NCBI GenBank assembly: GCA_900473415.1
Contig: UCLR01000009.1
Location: 1-64,000, forward strand
Direction of reading: 5' to 3'
Length of the DNA: 64,000 nt
Source of the DNA: Hyphomicrobiales bacterium
GTDB taxonomy: Bacteria > Pseudomonadota > Alphaproteobacteria > Rhizobiales > Beijerinckiaceae
Shown here: positions 47,529 to 55,892 of the stretch, piece after piece
Position numbering within the stretch: position 1 is the stretch's first letter
How the letters are laid out: each line of letters begins with the position of its first letter
The notes under the pieces: generated by a model
The model's database searches: none
What the model was told of the DNA's origin: nothing
What the model saw: the letters and a program-made list of their open reading frames with translations, nothing else
Made by a program: the position numbers and the translations under genes

Positions 47529-48449
47529 GTGACGCGCCATTTCCTCGATCTTTCCGATTTCTCCGCGACCGAGCTGCGCTCCATCCTGCGCGCCGGCGAG
47601 GAGATCAAGGCGCGACGTCGCACGCCCGCCGCCGCCAGTGACCGCCTGCTCGAGGGCAAGGTCATCGCCATGATCTTCGAGCAGCCGAGCCTGCGCACGC
47701 GCGTCTCCTTCGATGTCGGCATCCGGGAGCTCGGCGGCTCGCCGATGATGGTCGCGGGCCACGAGATCGAGCTGGGCGAGCGCGAGACCATCGCCGACAC
47801 CGCCCGCGTGCTCTCGCGCTATGTCGATGCGATCATGATCCGCATCCTCGACCATGACTCGCTGGTGGAGATGGCGAAATACGCCACCGTCCCGGTGATC
47901 AACGGCCTGACAAAGCGCCAGCACCCCTGCCAGGTCATGGCCGATGTCATGACCTTCGAGGAGCGCAAGGGCCCGATCACCGGCAAGCGCATCGCCTGGA
48001 CGGGCGACACCAACAACGTTCTGACCTCCTGGGTCCATGCCGCCGGCCGGCTCGATTTCGAGCTGTCGATCGCCACGCCCGAGGAGCTGGCTCCCCCGCC
48101 GGCCCTGATCGCCTGGGCGAAGAAGCAGGGCGCCAAGCTCTCGCTGACCCACCGGCCCGAGGAGGCGGTCGAGGGTGCCGATTGCGTCATCACCGATTGC
48201 TGGGTCTCGATGGGCGACGAGGAAGGCACCCGCCACAACCTGCTGCGGCCCTATCAGGTCGACGACAGGCTGATGGAACGCGCCGAGAAGGACGCCATCT
48301 TCATGCATTGCCTGCCGGCTTCGCGCGGCGAGGAAGTCACCGACGCGATCATGGACGGTCCGCAATCGGCGGTCTTCGATGAGGCAGAGAACCGGCTGCA
48401 CGCGCAGAAGGGCATCCTGGCCTGGTGCTTCGGTGGAGTCGCGGCCTGA
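47529..48449 (+). CDS. argF: Ornithine carbamoyltransferase
   Basis: Makes citrulline from ornithine and carbamoyl phosphate. The 306-residue protein has the carbamoyl-phosphate motif SLRTR (in [17 protein letters not shown]), the HPCQ motif in [15 protein letters not shown] and the ornithine-site [16 protein letters not shown], seen as [19 protein letters not shown], completes the set. Start is GTG 47529 with AAGGGAAG upstream. The stop overlaps hslO by one base (TGATG). Confidence 0.96.
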   Translation: MTRHFLDLSDFSATELRSILRAGEEIKARRRTPAAASDRLLEGKVIAMIFEQPSLRTRVSFDVGIRELGGSPMMVAGHEIELGERETIADTARVLSRYVDAIMIRILDHDSLVEMAKYATVPVINGLTKRQHPCQVMADVMTFEERKGPITGKRIAWTGDTNNVLTSWVHAAGRLDFELSIATPEELAPPPALIAWAKKQGAKLSLTHRPEEAVEGADCVITDCWVSMGDEEGTRHNLLRPYQVDDRLMERAEKDAIFMHCLPASRGEEVTDAIMDGPQSAVFDEAENRLHAQKGILAWCFGGVAA

Positions 48450-49453
48450 TGGCCGTGGGAGACCAAAGCCTCACCGTCGGGCTCGACGATCGCGTCGTTC
48501 CCTTCGCCGTGCCCGATCTCGACGTGCGCGGCCGTGTGGTGCGGCTCGGGCCGGCGATCGACACGATCCTGGAGCGCCACGGCTATCCCGAGCCCGTCTC
48601 GCGCGTTCTGGGCGAAGCCGCGGCGCTCACGGTGCTGCTCGGCACGGCCCTGAAGTTCGAGGGCCGCTTCCAGCTCCAGACCAAGAGCGACGGCGCCATC
48701 TCGATGATGGTGGTCGATTTCAACGCCCCGGATAATTTCCGCGCCGTCGCCCATATCGACGAAGCGAAGCTCACCGAAGCGCTGGCGCTCGACAAGCTCT
48801 CGACCGGCGAATTGCTCGGCGAGGGCCATCTGGCCATGACGGTCGACCAGGGCTCGACCACCACCCGCTATCAGGGCATCGTCGCGCTTAAGCGCCAGAG
48901 CCTCGAGGAGGCGGCGCATCAGTATTTCCGCCAGTCGGAGCAGATTCCGACCCGTATCCGGCTCGGCGTCGGCACGGTCACGACCGGCGGGCGCCCGCAA
49001 TGGCGTGCCGGCGGCATCCTCGTGCAGTTCATGCCGCATTCGCCCGACCGGCTGCGCGCCGCCGACATCCATCCGGGCGATGCGCCGGAAGGCCATGAAA
49101 TCCTTGCCGGAAATGATCCCGATGGCGTCAGTGACGATGCCTGGATGGAGGCGCGCTCGCTGGTCGACACGGTCGAGGATCACGAGTTGCTCGATCCGAT
49201 GCTGGAGAGCGAGCGCCTGCTCTACCGGCTCTTCCACGAGCGCGGCGCGCGGGTCTTCGAACCCGTCGTCGTCCGCGAGGCCTGCCGCTGCTCGCGTGAG
49301 CGCGTGCTCTCGATGCTGCGTGGCTTCGCGCCCGAGGATCGTCGCGCGATGATCGCCGATGACGGCAAGCTCGGCGTGACCTGCGAATTCTGCTCCCGGC
49401 GCTACAGCTTCGATCCGGCGGAAGTCGAGGGTGGGCCTTCGGCGGGGCTCTGA
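48449..49453 (+). CDS. hslO: Hsp33 family molecular chaperone HslO
   Basis: Redox-activated cytoplasmic chaperone. The 334-residue protein has the N-terminal substrate-binding fold and the C-terminal zinc domain with the four cysteines: CRC (as REACRCSRERVLSML) and CEFC (VTCEFCSRRYSFDP), the CxC-x~30-CxxC pattern. Oxidation of these cysteines releases zinc and activates the chaperone. The ATG at 48449 overlaps the argF stop by one base, so it is coupled to arginine genes, as in many Rhizobiales. The length is slightly above the family average because of inserted loops near residue 200. Confidence 0.94.
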   Translation: MAVGDQSLTVGLDDRVVPFAVPDLDVRGRVVRLGPAIDTILERHGYPEPVSRVLGEAAALTVLLGTALKFEGRFQLQTKSDGAISMMVVDFNAPDNFRAVAHIDEAKLTEALALDKLSTGELLGEGHLAMTVDQGSTTTRYQGIVALKRQSLEEAAHQYFRQSEQIPTRIRLGVGTVTTGGRPQWRAGGILVQFMPHSPDRLRAADIHPGDAPEGHEILAGNDPDGVSDDAWMEARSLVDTVEDHELLDPMLESERLLYRLFHERGARVFEPVVVREACRCSRERVLSMLRGFAPEDRRAMIADDGKLGVTCEFCSRRYSFDPAEVEGGPSAGL

Positions 49454-49531
49454 ATCATCGCTCCCGGGAAACGCACGCCGTTCTCGGGAAAAGCGATGCA
49501 AGATCAAAGCTGTAACTTCCGGGGAGCGGTC

Positions 49532-50005
49532 ATGGCCGAGACGGATGCGCTGCCGCGTCTGGGGCAAGGTGCCTTCTGGCAGGATCTTTCGGTCGGCCAG
49601 AAATTCCGCACCTTCCGGCGCAGCATCACCGAGACCGATCTCGTCAACTTCATCGCCGTCACCGGCATGCTGGAGGCGATCTTCATCGATGCCGATTACG
49701 AGGGCGCCGCGATGAAGGGCCGGCCGGTGCCCGGCGCGCTGACCTACGCACTGATCGAGGGCTTCATCCTGCAAACCCTGATCCAGGGCACGGGGCTGGC
49801 CATGCTGGAGCTTCAGCAGACGATCCATGCGCCCGTGGTGGTCGGCGACACGATCTGGGCGACGGTCGAAATCACGGGCATCAGGCCGACGTCGAAGAGC
49901 GGCCGGGCCGTCGTGGACTCGATCATCGAGGTGTTCAACCAGGGTGGCTTGAAGGTCATGACCTACAGCGCCCGGCGGCTCCTCGCGGGCAGGACCGGGG
50001 CTTGA
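49532..50005 (+). CDS. MaoC-family (R)-hydratase-like protein
   Basis: A 157-residue hotdog-fold protein. ITETDLVNFIAVTGMLEAIF resembles the catalytic Asp/His motif region of MaoC enoyl hydratases. The His of the usual N-x-H-x-D motif is not clearly visible here (FIDADYEGAAMKGRPVPGAL), so activity is uncertain. VVGDTIWATVEITGIRPTSK is typical of the second half of MaoC-like proteins. ATG 49532 lies five bases after GGGGAG (49521-49526). The substrate is unknown. Confidence 0.72.
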   Translation: MAETDALPRLGQGAFWQDLSVGQKFRTFRRSITETDLVNFIAVTGMLEAIFIDADYEGAAMKGRPVPGALTYALIEGFILQTLIQGTGLAMLELQQTIHAPVVVGDTIWATVEITGIRPTSKSGRAVVDSIIEVFNQGGLKVMTYSARRLLAGRTGA

Positions 50006-50383
50006 GCGGCCTGCTCCCGAAAATTGGGAAATAATACAATCAATCCAATATGTTATAGAATACGGCTGAGGTGTTTGTTCCACGCAGCGATCCCAGCGAA
50101 GGATTGATTAACTATTCCCCTCCCTCGCGGAACAATATTTTCAGGTTATGACACCCATGAAGTTGTTCTCGCAGGAATTTTCCTCGCGGCGGTCATCCGT
50201 TTTTCGATCGGAGGGCCGGTGCAAGGTTAATTCAGCAGACGCTTTAAGCTATAAGGCGTAACCCATTGGGCAAATAAAGACTTTCAACCCGTCTTAAGGT
50301 GATGTCTAAGCAAAAAGACGCGCAGGATATTACTCCATATAACTTTAATAGTTTCCTTAATCGGAATTACATCATCTTTTCAT
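50006..50383. other. A+T-rich intergenic region between the MaoC-like gene and argE
   Basis: About 380 bases that are visibly richer in A and T than the rest of the window. They contain no recognisable gene. A 37-codon frame (50148-50261) starts MTPMKLFSQEFSSRRSSVFR but has no independent support. A near-repeat TTAA at 50345 and 50357 (spacer 8) is close to a CtrA box but one base too wide. The change in composition may mark a regulatory RNA, a transfer scar or just a relaxed spacer. Confidence 0.5.
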
Positions 50384-51559
50384 TCAGTTTCGGCACTCAG
50401 CCATCAGTCGGCGCATGAAAGCCTCGCCCGCTCCGAGCTGCTCCAGCGTGATGTATTCGTCGGGCTGGTGCGCCTGGTCGATCGAGCCCGGCCCGCAGAC
50501 CACGGTCGGCAGCCCGGCGCGCTGGAAATGGCCGGCCTCGGTAGCATAGGCCACGGCGATGGTGTGGTTGCGGCCGGAAAGCCGCATGGCGAGACGCTCC
50601 GCCTCCGAACCGGGTTCGGGCGCGAGTCCCGGCACGTCCGAACTTATCGCCGTTTCGATGGCGGAGCTCGGCGCGGTTGTGCGCATCCGCCTCAGCACCT
50701 TTTCCGCGAGTGAAGCGAAGCGCGCCGGCCCGGCCTCCGGGTCGGAGCCCGGAAGCGTCCGGATCTCCCAGAGAAGCTCGGCGCGGTCGGCGAGAATGTT
50801 GCGGGCAATGCCGCCCTCGAACGAGCCGACATGAATCGTGTCATAGGGCGGGTCGAAGCGGCCGCTCTTGTCCGGATTGAGCTTCGCTTCCTCCTGCATT
50901 GCGTCGAGCTCGGCGGCGAGCAATGCGCCGGCATGGACGGCGCTGGCGCCGAGATGCGGCTTGGAGGAATGCGCGGCGAATCCGGTGATGCTCGTATGGA
51001 AGGTGCGAACCCCCTTATGCGCATCGGCGATGTCGAGCGAGGTCGGCTCGCCGACGATGACCGCGCGCGGTCGCGGCAGGGTCTTGCCCATGGCGGCGAT
51101 GCCGTCGACGACGCCGAGGCAGGTCACCTCCTCGTCATAGGAGAGGAAGAGGTGGATCGGCGTCTTCAGCTCCGCGGCGAGGAAGTCCGGCACCAGCGCG
51201 AGACCCAGCGCGACGAAGGCCTTCATGTCGACGGCGCCGCGGCCATAGGCCCGGCCGTTCTCGACATGCAGCGTGAAGGGATCGCGGCTCCAGGCCTGGC
51301 CGGTGACAGGCACTACGTCGGTATGACCGGACAGCACTACCCCGCCGCGATCCTGTGGGCCGACGGTAGCGAACAGCGCTACCTTGTCGCCGCTGGCGTT
51401 CGGGAAGCGCACCGAGGACACGCCCCAGCCGGCGAGATAATCCTCGACGAAGTCGATCAGCGGGATGTTGGACTTGGAGCTCACCGTGTCGAAGGCGACG
51501 AGGCGGGCGAGCATCTCGAGCGGCGTGTAGCGCCGTCCGGCCGGGATCGTGGCGGTCAA
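50384..51559 (-). CDS. argE: Acetylornithine deacetylase
   Basis: Zinc-dependent M20-family amidase that turns N-acetylornithine into ornithine in the linear arginine route. The 391-residue protein has GVVLSGHTDVVPVTGQAWSR (His and Asp ligands), AYGRGAVDMKAFVALGL and FLSYDEEVTCLGVVDG (catalytic Glu). VGEPTSLDIADAHKGVRTF completes the family pattern. With argD and argF about 3 kb away, arginine genes form a loose group. Its start overlaps the apaG stop by ATGA, so apaG-argE is an operon. Confidence 0.93.
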   Translation of the reverse strand: MTATIPAGRRYTPLEMLARLVAFDTVSSKSNIPLIDFVEDYLAGWGVSSVRFPNASGDKVALFATVGPQDRGGVVLSGHTDVVPVTGQAWSRDPFTLHVENGRAYGRGAVDMKAFVALGLALVPDFLAAELKTPIHLFLSYDEEVTCLGVVDGIAAMGKTLPRPRAVIVGEPTSLDIADAHKGVRTFHTSITGFAAHSSKPHLGASAVHAGALLAAELDAMQEEAKLNPDKSGRFDPPYDTIHVGSFEGGIARNILADRAELLWEIRTLPGSDPEAGPARFASLAEKVLRRMRTTAPSSAIETAISSDVPGLAPEPGSEAERLAMRLSGRNHTIAVAYATEAGHFQRAGLPTVVCGPGSIDQAHQPDEYITLEQLGAGEAFMRRLMAECRN

Positions 51560-51948
51560 TGGAGAACTTTCTTCACATAGGGGGAGTCGAGCGGGAAGAG
51601 CGGCACCTCGACGTCGAAAATGGCGCCGTTCTCGCCCTGCATGGCGTAGAAGCCCTGCATCGAGCCGTCCGGGGTCGTCAGCGGGCAGCCCGAGGTGTAG
51701 CTGAAGCTCTCGCCCGGTCGCAGTACAGGCTGCTTGCCGACCACGCCCTCGCCACGCACCTCATGCACCTCGCCACGGCCGTCGGTGATGATCCAGTGCC
51801 GGGTCATCAGCTGCACGGTCTGCTCCGAGAGGTTCACGATCTCGATCGAGTACGCCCAGAAATAGCGGCCCTGCGCATGCGAGGATTCCGCCTCCATGAA
51901 CCGCGGCGCGGCGGTCACACGCACGCCGCGCGTTTGTGCCTGGTACAT
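51556..51948 (-). CDS. apaG: Co2+/Mg2+ efflux protein ApaG
   Basis: A 130-residue beta-sandwich protein of the ApaG/DUF525 family, often named for cation efflux in Salmonella, though its molecular role is not well defined. MYQAQTRGVRVTAAPRFMEA, IVNLSEQTVQLMTRHWIITD, LRPGESFSYTSGCPLTTPDG and MQGFYAMQGENG are its characteristic blocks. ATG 51948 is the family start; the open frame to 52158 is upstream read-through. It is transcribed together with argE. Confidence 0.93.
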   Translation of the reverse strand: MYQAQTRGVRVTAAPRFMEAESSHAQGRYFWAYSIEIVNLSEQTVQLMTRHWIITDGRGEVHEVRGEGVVGKQPVLRPGESFSYTSGCPLTTPDGSMQGFYAMQGENGAIFDVEVPLFPLDSPYVKKVLH

Positions 51949-52014
51949 CGCAGGGCTCCGCCAGATCGCCGCGCGTCCTATCGGACGCGATAACGCCGAT
52001 CTATCTGTTTGCTG

Positions 52015-52064
52015 AAGCATCGGATTGTCCCGAAAAGCGGACTCCAACTTTCGGTCCGATGCTT
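52015..52064. repeat. 50-base palindrome between apaG and dcd
   Basis: AAGCATCGGA (52015-52024) pairs perfectly with TCCGATGCTT (52055-52064), and the middle CCCGAAAAGCGGACTCCAACTTTCGG adds a second, smaller stem. I recall similar palindromes (AAGCATGATC... form) as dispersed repeats in Rhizobiales genomes. The core AAAGCGGA-TCCA recurs at 5794-5805. Confidence 0.75.
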
Positions 52065-52200
52065 TGGCAGCCTCTCCTGTTATCGGTGAGCCGACGGCAG
52101 CGTCAATGCCGGTCATACCGCGATTCGGGGTGGACAACCCGCCTCGCCCTGCGGGCACCGGCTCCCGTAAGCTTGGCCTTTGCCAGGCGCTTCGCTAGCT

Positions 52201-53316
52201 ATGACCGATTGTTCCCGCGGATCTCGCATGCTGCCCTTCAAGCCCGGCATCCAACCCGACAGCTTCATCCGCGCCTTCATCGAGCAGGGCGTGATCCGGC
52301 TCGCGCAGCCGCCCGCCGAAGGCCAGATCCAGCCGGCGAGCCTCGATCTGCGCCTCGGCGAGCGCGCCTATCGTGTCCGGGCTAGCTTCCTGCCCGGCCC
52401 TGAGCGCACCGTTCGCAGCCGCATCGAGGACCTCTCGCTGCATGAGATCGACCTGACGCGCGGGGCGGTCCTGGAAACGGACTGCGTCTATATAGCCGAG
52501 CTGATGGAGGGCCTGAGCCTGCCCAAGGGGTTGCGCGCCGCCGCCAATCCGAAGAGCTCGACCGGCCGGCTCGACGTCTTCACCCGCGTCATCACCGACC
52601 GGGCTCGCGAATTCGACCTGGTCGAGGACGGCTATGAAGGGCCGCTCTTCATCGAGATTTCGCCGCGCACGTTCCCGGTGCTGGTCCGCTCCGGCTCGCG
52701 CCTCTCGCAGATCCGCTTCCGTGCCGGCGAGACACGGCTCGACGACAAGGCGCTGGGCGAGCTCCACGCCCGCGAAACGCTGGTCAGCGCGGCCGAGCCC
52801 TCCTTCCAGGGCGGAGTCGCCGTCAGCGTCGATCTCTCGGGCTTCGACGGGCTGCTCGGCTATCGCGGCAAGCACCACACGGCGCTGATCGACGTCGACC
52901 GGGTCGGCGCCTATCGCGCTGCCGACTTCTGGGAGCCCATTCCCGACGATGGCTCGGGCAGCATGATCCTCGATCCCGGCCAGTTCTACATCCTCGCCTC
53001 CAAGGAAGCGGTGCATGTCCCGCCGGACCACGCGGCCGAGATGACACCCTTCGACGCGCTGGTCGGCGAGTTTCGCGTGCATTACGCGGGCTTCTTCGAC
53101 CCTGGCTTCGGGCATAGCGCCGCTGGCGGGCAGGGCGCGCGCGCAGTGCTCGAGGTCCGCTCCCGCGACGTGCCCTTCATCATCGAGGACGGCCAGATCG
53201 TCGGCCGGCTGGTCTACGAGGCCATGGCCGCGCGCCCGGAGGCGCTCTACGGCGAGGGGCTGAAGTCGAACTACCAGGGCCAGGCGCTGAAGCTCTCGAA
53301 GCATTTCAAGGGCTGA
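52201..53316 (+). CDS. dcd: 2'-deoxycytidine 5'-triphosphate deaminase, long form
   Basis: Homotrimeric trefoil enzyme of the dUTPase superfamily that deaminates dCTP to dUTP for thymidylate synthesis. At 371 residues it is about twice the usual 190. The first half has IQPASLDLRLGERAYRV, the central SSTGRLDVFTRVITDRAREFD and GPLFIEISPRTFPVLVRSGS. The second half (about 205-371) repeats the fold: ALIDVDRVGAYRAADFWEPI, AEMTPFDALVGEFRVHYAGFFDPGFG and RDVPFIIEDGQIVGRLVYEA. This double arrangement is known in alphaproteobacterial Dcd. The start could be ATG 52201 or ATG 52228 (MLPFKPGIQPDSF). Confidence 0.87.
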   Translation: MTDCSRGSRMLPFKPGIQPDSFIRAFIEQGVIRLAQPPAEGQIQPASLDLRLGERAYRVRASFLPGPERTVRSRIEDLSLHEIDLTRGAVLETDCVYIAELMEGLSLPKGLRAAANPKSSTGRLDVFTRVITDRAREFDLVEDGYEGPLFIEISPRTFPVLVRSGSRLSQIRFRAGETRLDDKALGELHARETLVSAAEPSFQGGVAVSVDLSGFDGLLGYRGKHHTALIDVDRVGAYRAADFWEPIPDDGSGSMILDPGQFYILASKEAVHVPPDHAAEMTPFDALVGEFRVHYAGFFDPGFGHSAAGGQGARAVLEVRSRDVPFIIEDGQIVGRLVYEAMAARPEALYGEGLKSNYQGQALKLSKHFKG

Positions 53317-53672
53317 GGACTTCGAACGGCGACCCGTCGCTGTTCGTCCGGCTTGGATGAGCGGCGGCGAACCCGATCAACCTCATCTTTACGATCGAAT
53401 ATCGGGCGGTTCTCCCGATCCGTCCTGCCGCCGGCGTATAGCTGTGCTGTTCGAAGAGACCTATCGCGTCGAGCGACGCGCATTCCATCCGTCGCGGAGT
53501 ACCGAGCTATCGTGGCGCGGCAGCATCAGTTCCGTGGGAGGCGGCTTTCGTGTTTCTTTCCGGCGGTGCGGATTTCGCAATGCCCGGCACGCGCCGAATA
53601 GGTGGTGACTTCGAGCGGTGATCTCGCTATGAGTCGCCTCGTCGGCGGCTGGCCTTGCCCGCGCACCGGCAT
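53317..53672. other. Intergenic region between dcd and tRNA-Gly
   Basis: A gap of about 355 bases with no gene that I can support. The short frames in it (for example 53353-53601) have no protein-like composition and overlap each other. No promoter or terminator is obvious; the tRNA promoter should lie in its right end. Confidence 0.5.
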
Positions 53673-53747
53673 GCGGGCGTAGTTCAGTGGTAGAACGTCA
53701 GCTTCCCAAGCTGAATGTCGTCGGTTCGATCCCGATCGCCCGCTCCA
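53673..53747 (+). tRNA. tRNA-Gly (anticodon CCC)
   Basis: A complete cloverleaf: acceptor GCGGGCG pairs with CGCCCGC, D stem GTTC with GAAC, anticodon stem TCAGC with GCTGA and loop TTCCCAA (anticodon CCC, reads GGG). The T arm is GTCGG-TTCGATC-CCGAT, with discriminator T and encoded CCA. Total 75 bases. Confidence 0.96.
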
Positions 53748-53798
53748 AGAATCTATATCATATCGAAATATACTCGCCCGGACGCGCCCATGTGCCGT

Positions 53799-54572
53799 TC
53801 AGTTGAACAGCGCGACCTGGTGGTTGGCGAGCCGCTGGATGACCCAGCCTTCACCTTTCAGGCGATTCTCGGCGAAGCGCTGATTGATCGGCAATTCGGG
53901 ACAGTCCGCGACGAACTGAAGCGAGGTGGCAAGATAGGCCGCGTGCTCCGAGGCGTGGCAGAGCATCGTTTTGTTGCCGATCTGCGCGAACGGAACGAGT
54001 TTCCCTCGCCAGGACAACAGGTAGCGAAAGAAGGCCTCCGAAACTCCGATGGCAAAGGTGTTGTACACGTCGTCGACGACGACCACGCCGCGAGGGTGGA
54101 TGACCGCCTGCGCCAGATACAAATCGTTAAGCGCGCCCTTGGCCGAGTGGTCGCCATCGACACTCATGATGCGAGGCCGCCCGCCGGCCTGATTCCGGAT
54201 TTGCCTGCCGCTCAGCGCGGAAGAGCTGCCTTTTGCGATTAGCATCTTTTCGCTGGAGCCGAACAGTTCCTTTGCGTGGTTCCGCGGCGTATCAGAATGT
54301 GACTGCTCGAAAATGTCGTAGCCAACCACGATCTGATCGTGCTTGAGGCATTGGTGCATAAGCAACGACAAGTACTTGCCGTGATAGACGCCGATCTCGA
54401 CGGCAGGGCCCTCAATCTGACGCTCGGCTTGAGAATTCATCAGGTAGGACGTGAAGTAGGCGGCATCATTGGTTAGCCAGCCGATGATGCCGGGAAGCTT
54501 CTCCTCGATGAACGACCGGTCAGTCTGCGGCAATCTGGGATGCGGGGCGACGCCTTCCAACGTTTCGATCAT
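53799..54572 (-). CDS. Class I SAM-dependent methyltransferase (Methyltransf_24 type)
   Basis: A 257-residue soluble protein with GPAVEIGVYHGKYLSLLMHQ (SAM-binding loop of the family that often methylates sugars or hydroxyl groups). RIMSVDGDHSAKGALNDLYL and VVVVDDVYNTFAIGVSEAFF give the metal-binding acidic residues. The match is to the Methyltransf_24 group used in polysaccharide or antibiotic decoration. It starts a more variable gene group next to the tRNA gene and points away from the next gene. The substrate is unknown. Confidence 0.8.
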   Translation of the reverse strand: MIETLEGVAPHPRLPQTDRSFIEEKLPGIIGWLTNDAAYFTSYLMNSQAERQIEGPAVEIGVYHGKYLSLLMHQCLKHDQIVVGYDIFEQSHSDTPRNHAKELFGSSEKMLIAKGSSSALSGRQIRNQAGGRPRIMSVDGDHSAKGALNDLYLAQAVIHPRGVVVVDDVYNTFAIGVSEAFFRYLLSWRGKLVPFAQIGNKTMLCHASEHAAYLATSLQFVADCPELPINQRFAENRLKGEGWVIQRLANHQVALFN

Positions 54573-54964
54573 GTGGGCTCCGACAATCGTAACAGCTTAG
54601 CAAAACCAAGCTTACAGGCGGACACGCGCGTGGAATAGAGGGCGATGTGGCTTCCAGCGGTTGGGCGGCAGCGGAGGCCCTCGCCAGTGGGCCAGAGGGG
54701 TACTCGTGACGGTGTTGCCGGCCAAGCAGGCGGGGCTCCGCTCGCCAGCTGCGGTTCAGGAATGCCGCCGACGGGTAGCCGTCTATCAACAGCGCGGGAA
54801 GGCGATAGAACTTGTTTAAGCAGGCCGTCCAGCGTATGGCAGGCTGAAATCTATCTTTAGGGGTTGCGCGGCGGCCTTCAGTGTGAGGCCCGCCCGGCGC
54901 TGCCCGAATGAGTATGTGACTTGGGAACAAGCGTGTCGTTGCACGGCGCGCGTGGAGCGACTTT
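54573..54964. other. Intergenic region between the two methyltransferase genes
   Basis: About 390 bases between divergent genes. I see no supported gene; frames on both strands (54645-54860 plus, 54520-54984 minus) have no family-like sequence. No clear promoter pair was found, although two divergent promoters are expected here. Confidence 0.5.
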
Positions 54965-55831
54965 ATGAGCTTGAAGCACGTCATTCGCGATCTCGCGCGC
55001 TCTATTGGCTACGAGATCCGCCGGATTCCCGATGTCGTGCGCGTAGAGGCTGGCACGAGTTCGGAGCAGGAGACCACCACCCTCCGCGATCGCCTGGCGC
55101 TTAGCGAGACGATGCGCCAGATTCACCGCCGTGATACCATCGAAATCGAAGATTTGCTTCGCATGGTGGCGCTGCCTGACCTGCCAAAGCGCGCTGGCCG
55201 CGAGGCGCAACTGGCCGATCTGATCGGCACCAATGTCTGCGAAGGCCTCTATCTCGTGGACGCTCTGCACAAGGCGCTCAGGGTTCCCGGCGACATCTGC
55301 GAGTTCGGTGTCGCTCAGGGCGCGACGTCCCAGCTGATCGCCAGCGAGATCATGAGCACGGATCGGGCCTTTTGGCTGTTCGATTCGTTCGAAGGCCTGC
55401 CGGCTCCGACTAAGGAAGACCGTCTGATCGACGACATCTTCGACCTCGGCTCGATGGCGAAGTATCAGGGGACGATGATGTCGCCTGAGACAGAGGTTCT
55501 CGGCCGTCTCGACAAGGTCAAGTTCCCCCGCGAGCGCCTTCGGATCATGAAGGGCTGGGTGAACGAGAGCATCAAGCGGCCCGACGTCCCGAAGCAAGTC
55601 GCATTCGCCTATGTCGACTTCGATTTCTACGAGCCGATCAAGGATGCGTTGCATTTCCTCGATCAGCGGATGCTGCCCGGTGCGCATGCGGTGGTCGACG
55701 ATTACGGCTTCTTCTCCGAAGGCGCGCAGCTTGCGGTCGACGAGTTCGTCGCAGCCATGGATGGTCGCTGGAAGCTCAGCAAGCCGCTACCGTTCGCTGG
55801 GCATTTCGTGACGCTCGAGAAACTGCGCTGA
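54965..55831 (+). CDS. TylF/MycF-family sugar O-methyltransferase
   Basis: A 288-residue SAM-dependent methyltransferase. It has ICEFGVAQGATSQLIASEIM (SAM loop), AFWLFDSFEGLPAPTKED and VAFAYVDFDFYEPIKDALHF. The metal-binding acidic pair is in HAVVDDYGFFSEGAQLAVDE. TylF-type enzymes methylate a hydroxyl of a sugar, in macrolides or in surface polysaccharides. In this setting a polysaccharide sugar is more likely. It is followed by an MBOAT acyltransferase 61 bases later, suggesting a modification cassette. Confidence 0.88.
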   Translation: MSLKHVIRDLARSIGYEIRRIPDVVRVEAGTSSEQETTTLRDRLALSETMRQIHRRDTIEIEDLLRMVALPDLPKRAGREAQLADLIGTNVCEGLYLVDALHKALRVPGDICEFGVAQGATSQLIASEIMSTDRAFWLFDSFEGLPAPTKEDRLIDDIFDLGSMAKYQGTMMSPETEVLGRLDKVKFPRERLRIMKGWVNESIKRPDVPKQVAFAYVDFDFYEPIKDALHFLDQRMLPGAHAVVDDYGFFSEGAQLAVDEFVAAMDGRWKLSKPLPFAGHFVTLEKLR

Positions 55832-55892
55832 AGGGACCCTGCGGGCCTCGAGGCTGTCCGTTTTCACGAAGACCAGCGACAGACCAGGCGAA

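Noticed and set aside
50148..50261. A 37-codon frame MTPMKLFSQEFSSRRSS...
   Set aside because: It is short, has only a weak AGG upstream and no recognisable homologue; kept as part of the A+T-rich region rather than called a gene.
50345..50360. A TTAA-N-TTAA pair resembling a CtrA binding site near the argE stop
   Set aside because: The spacer is 8 bases rather than 7 and it lies at the 3' end of a gene, so it is more likely chance in an A+T-rich stretch.
53317..53672. A possible degenerate gene before tRNA-Gly
   Set aside because: No frame over 100 codons, no motif, and the frames present contradict each other; nothing can be claimed.
54645..54860. A 71-codon open frame in the gap between the two methyltransferase genes
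   Set aside because: Its composition is not protein-like, it overlaps a frame on the other strand and has no ribosome site or family-like motif.
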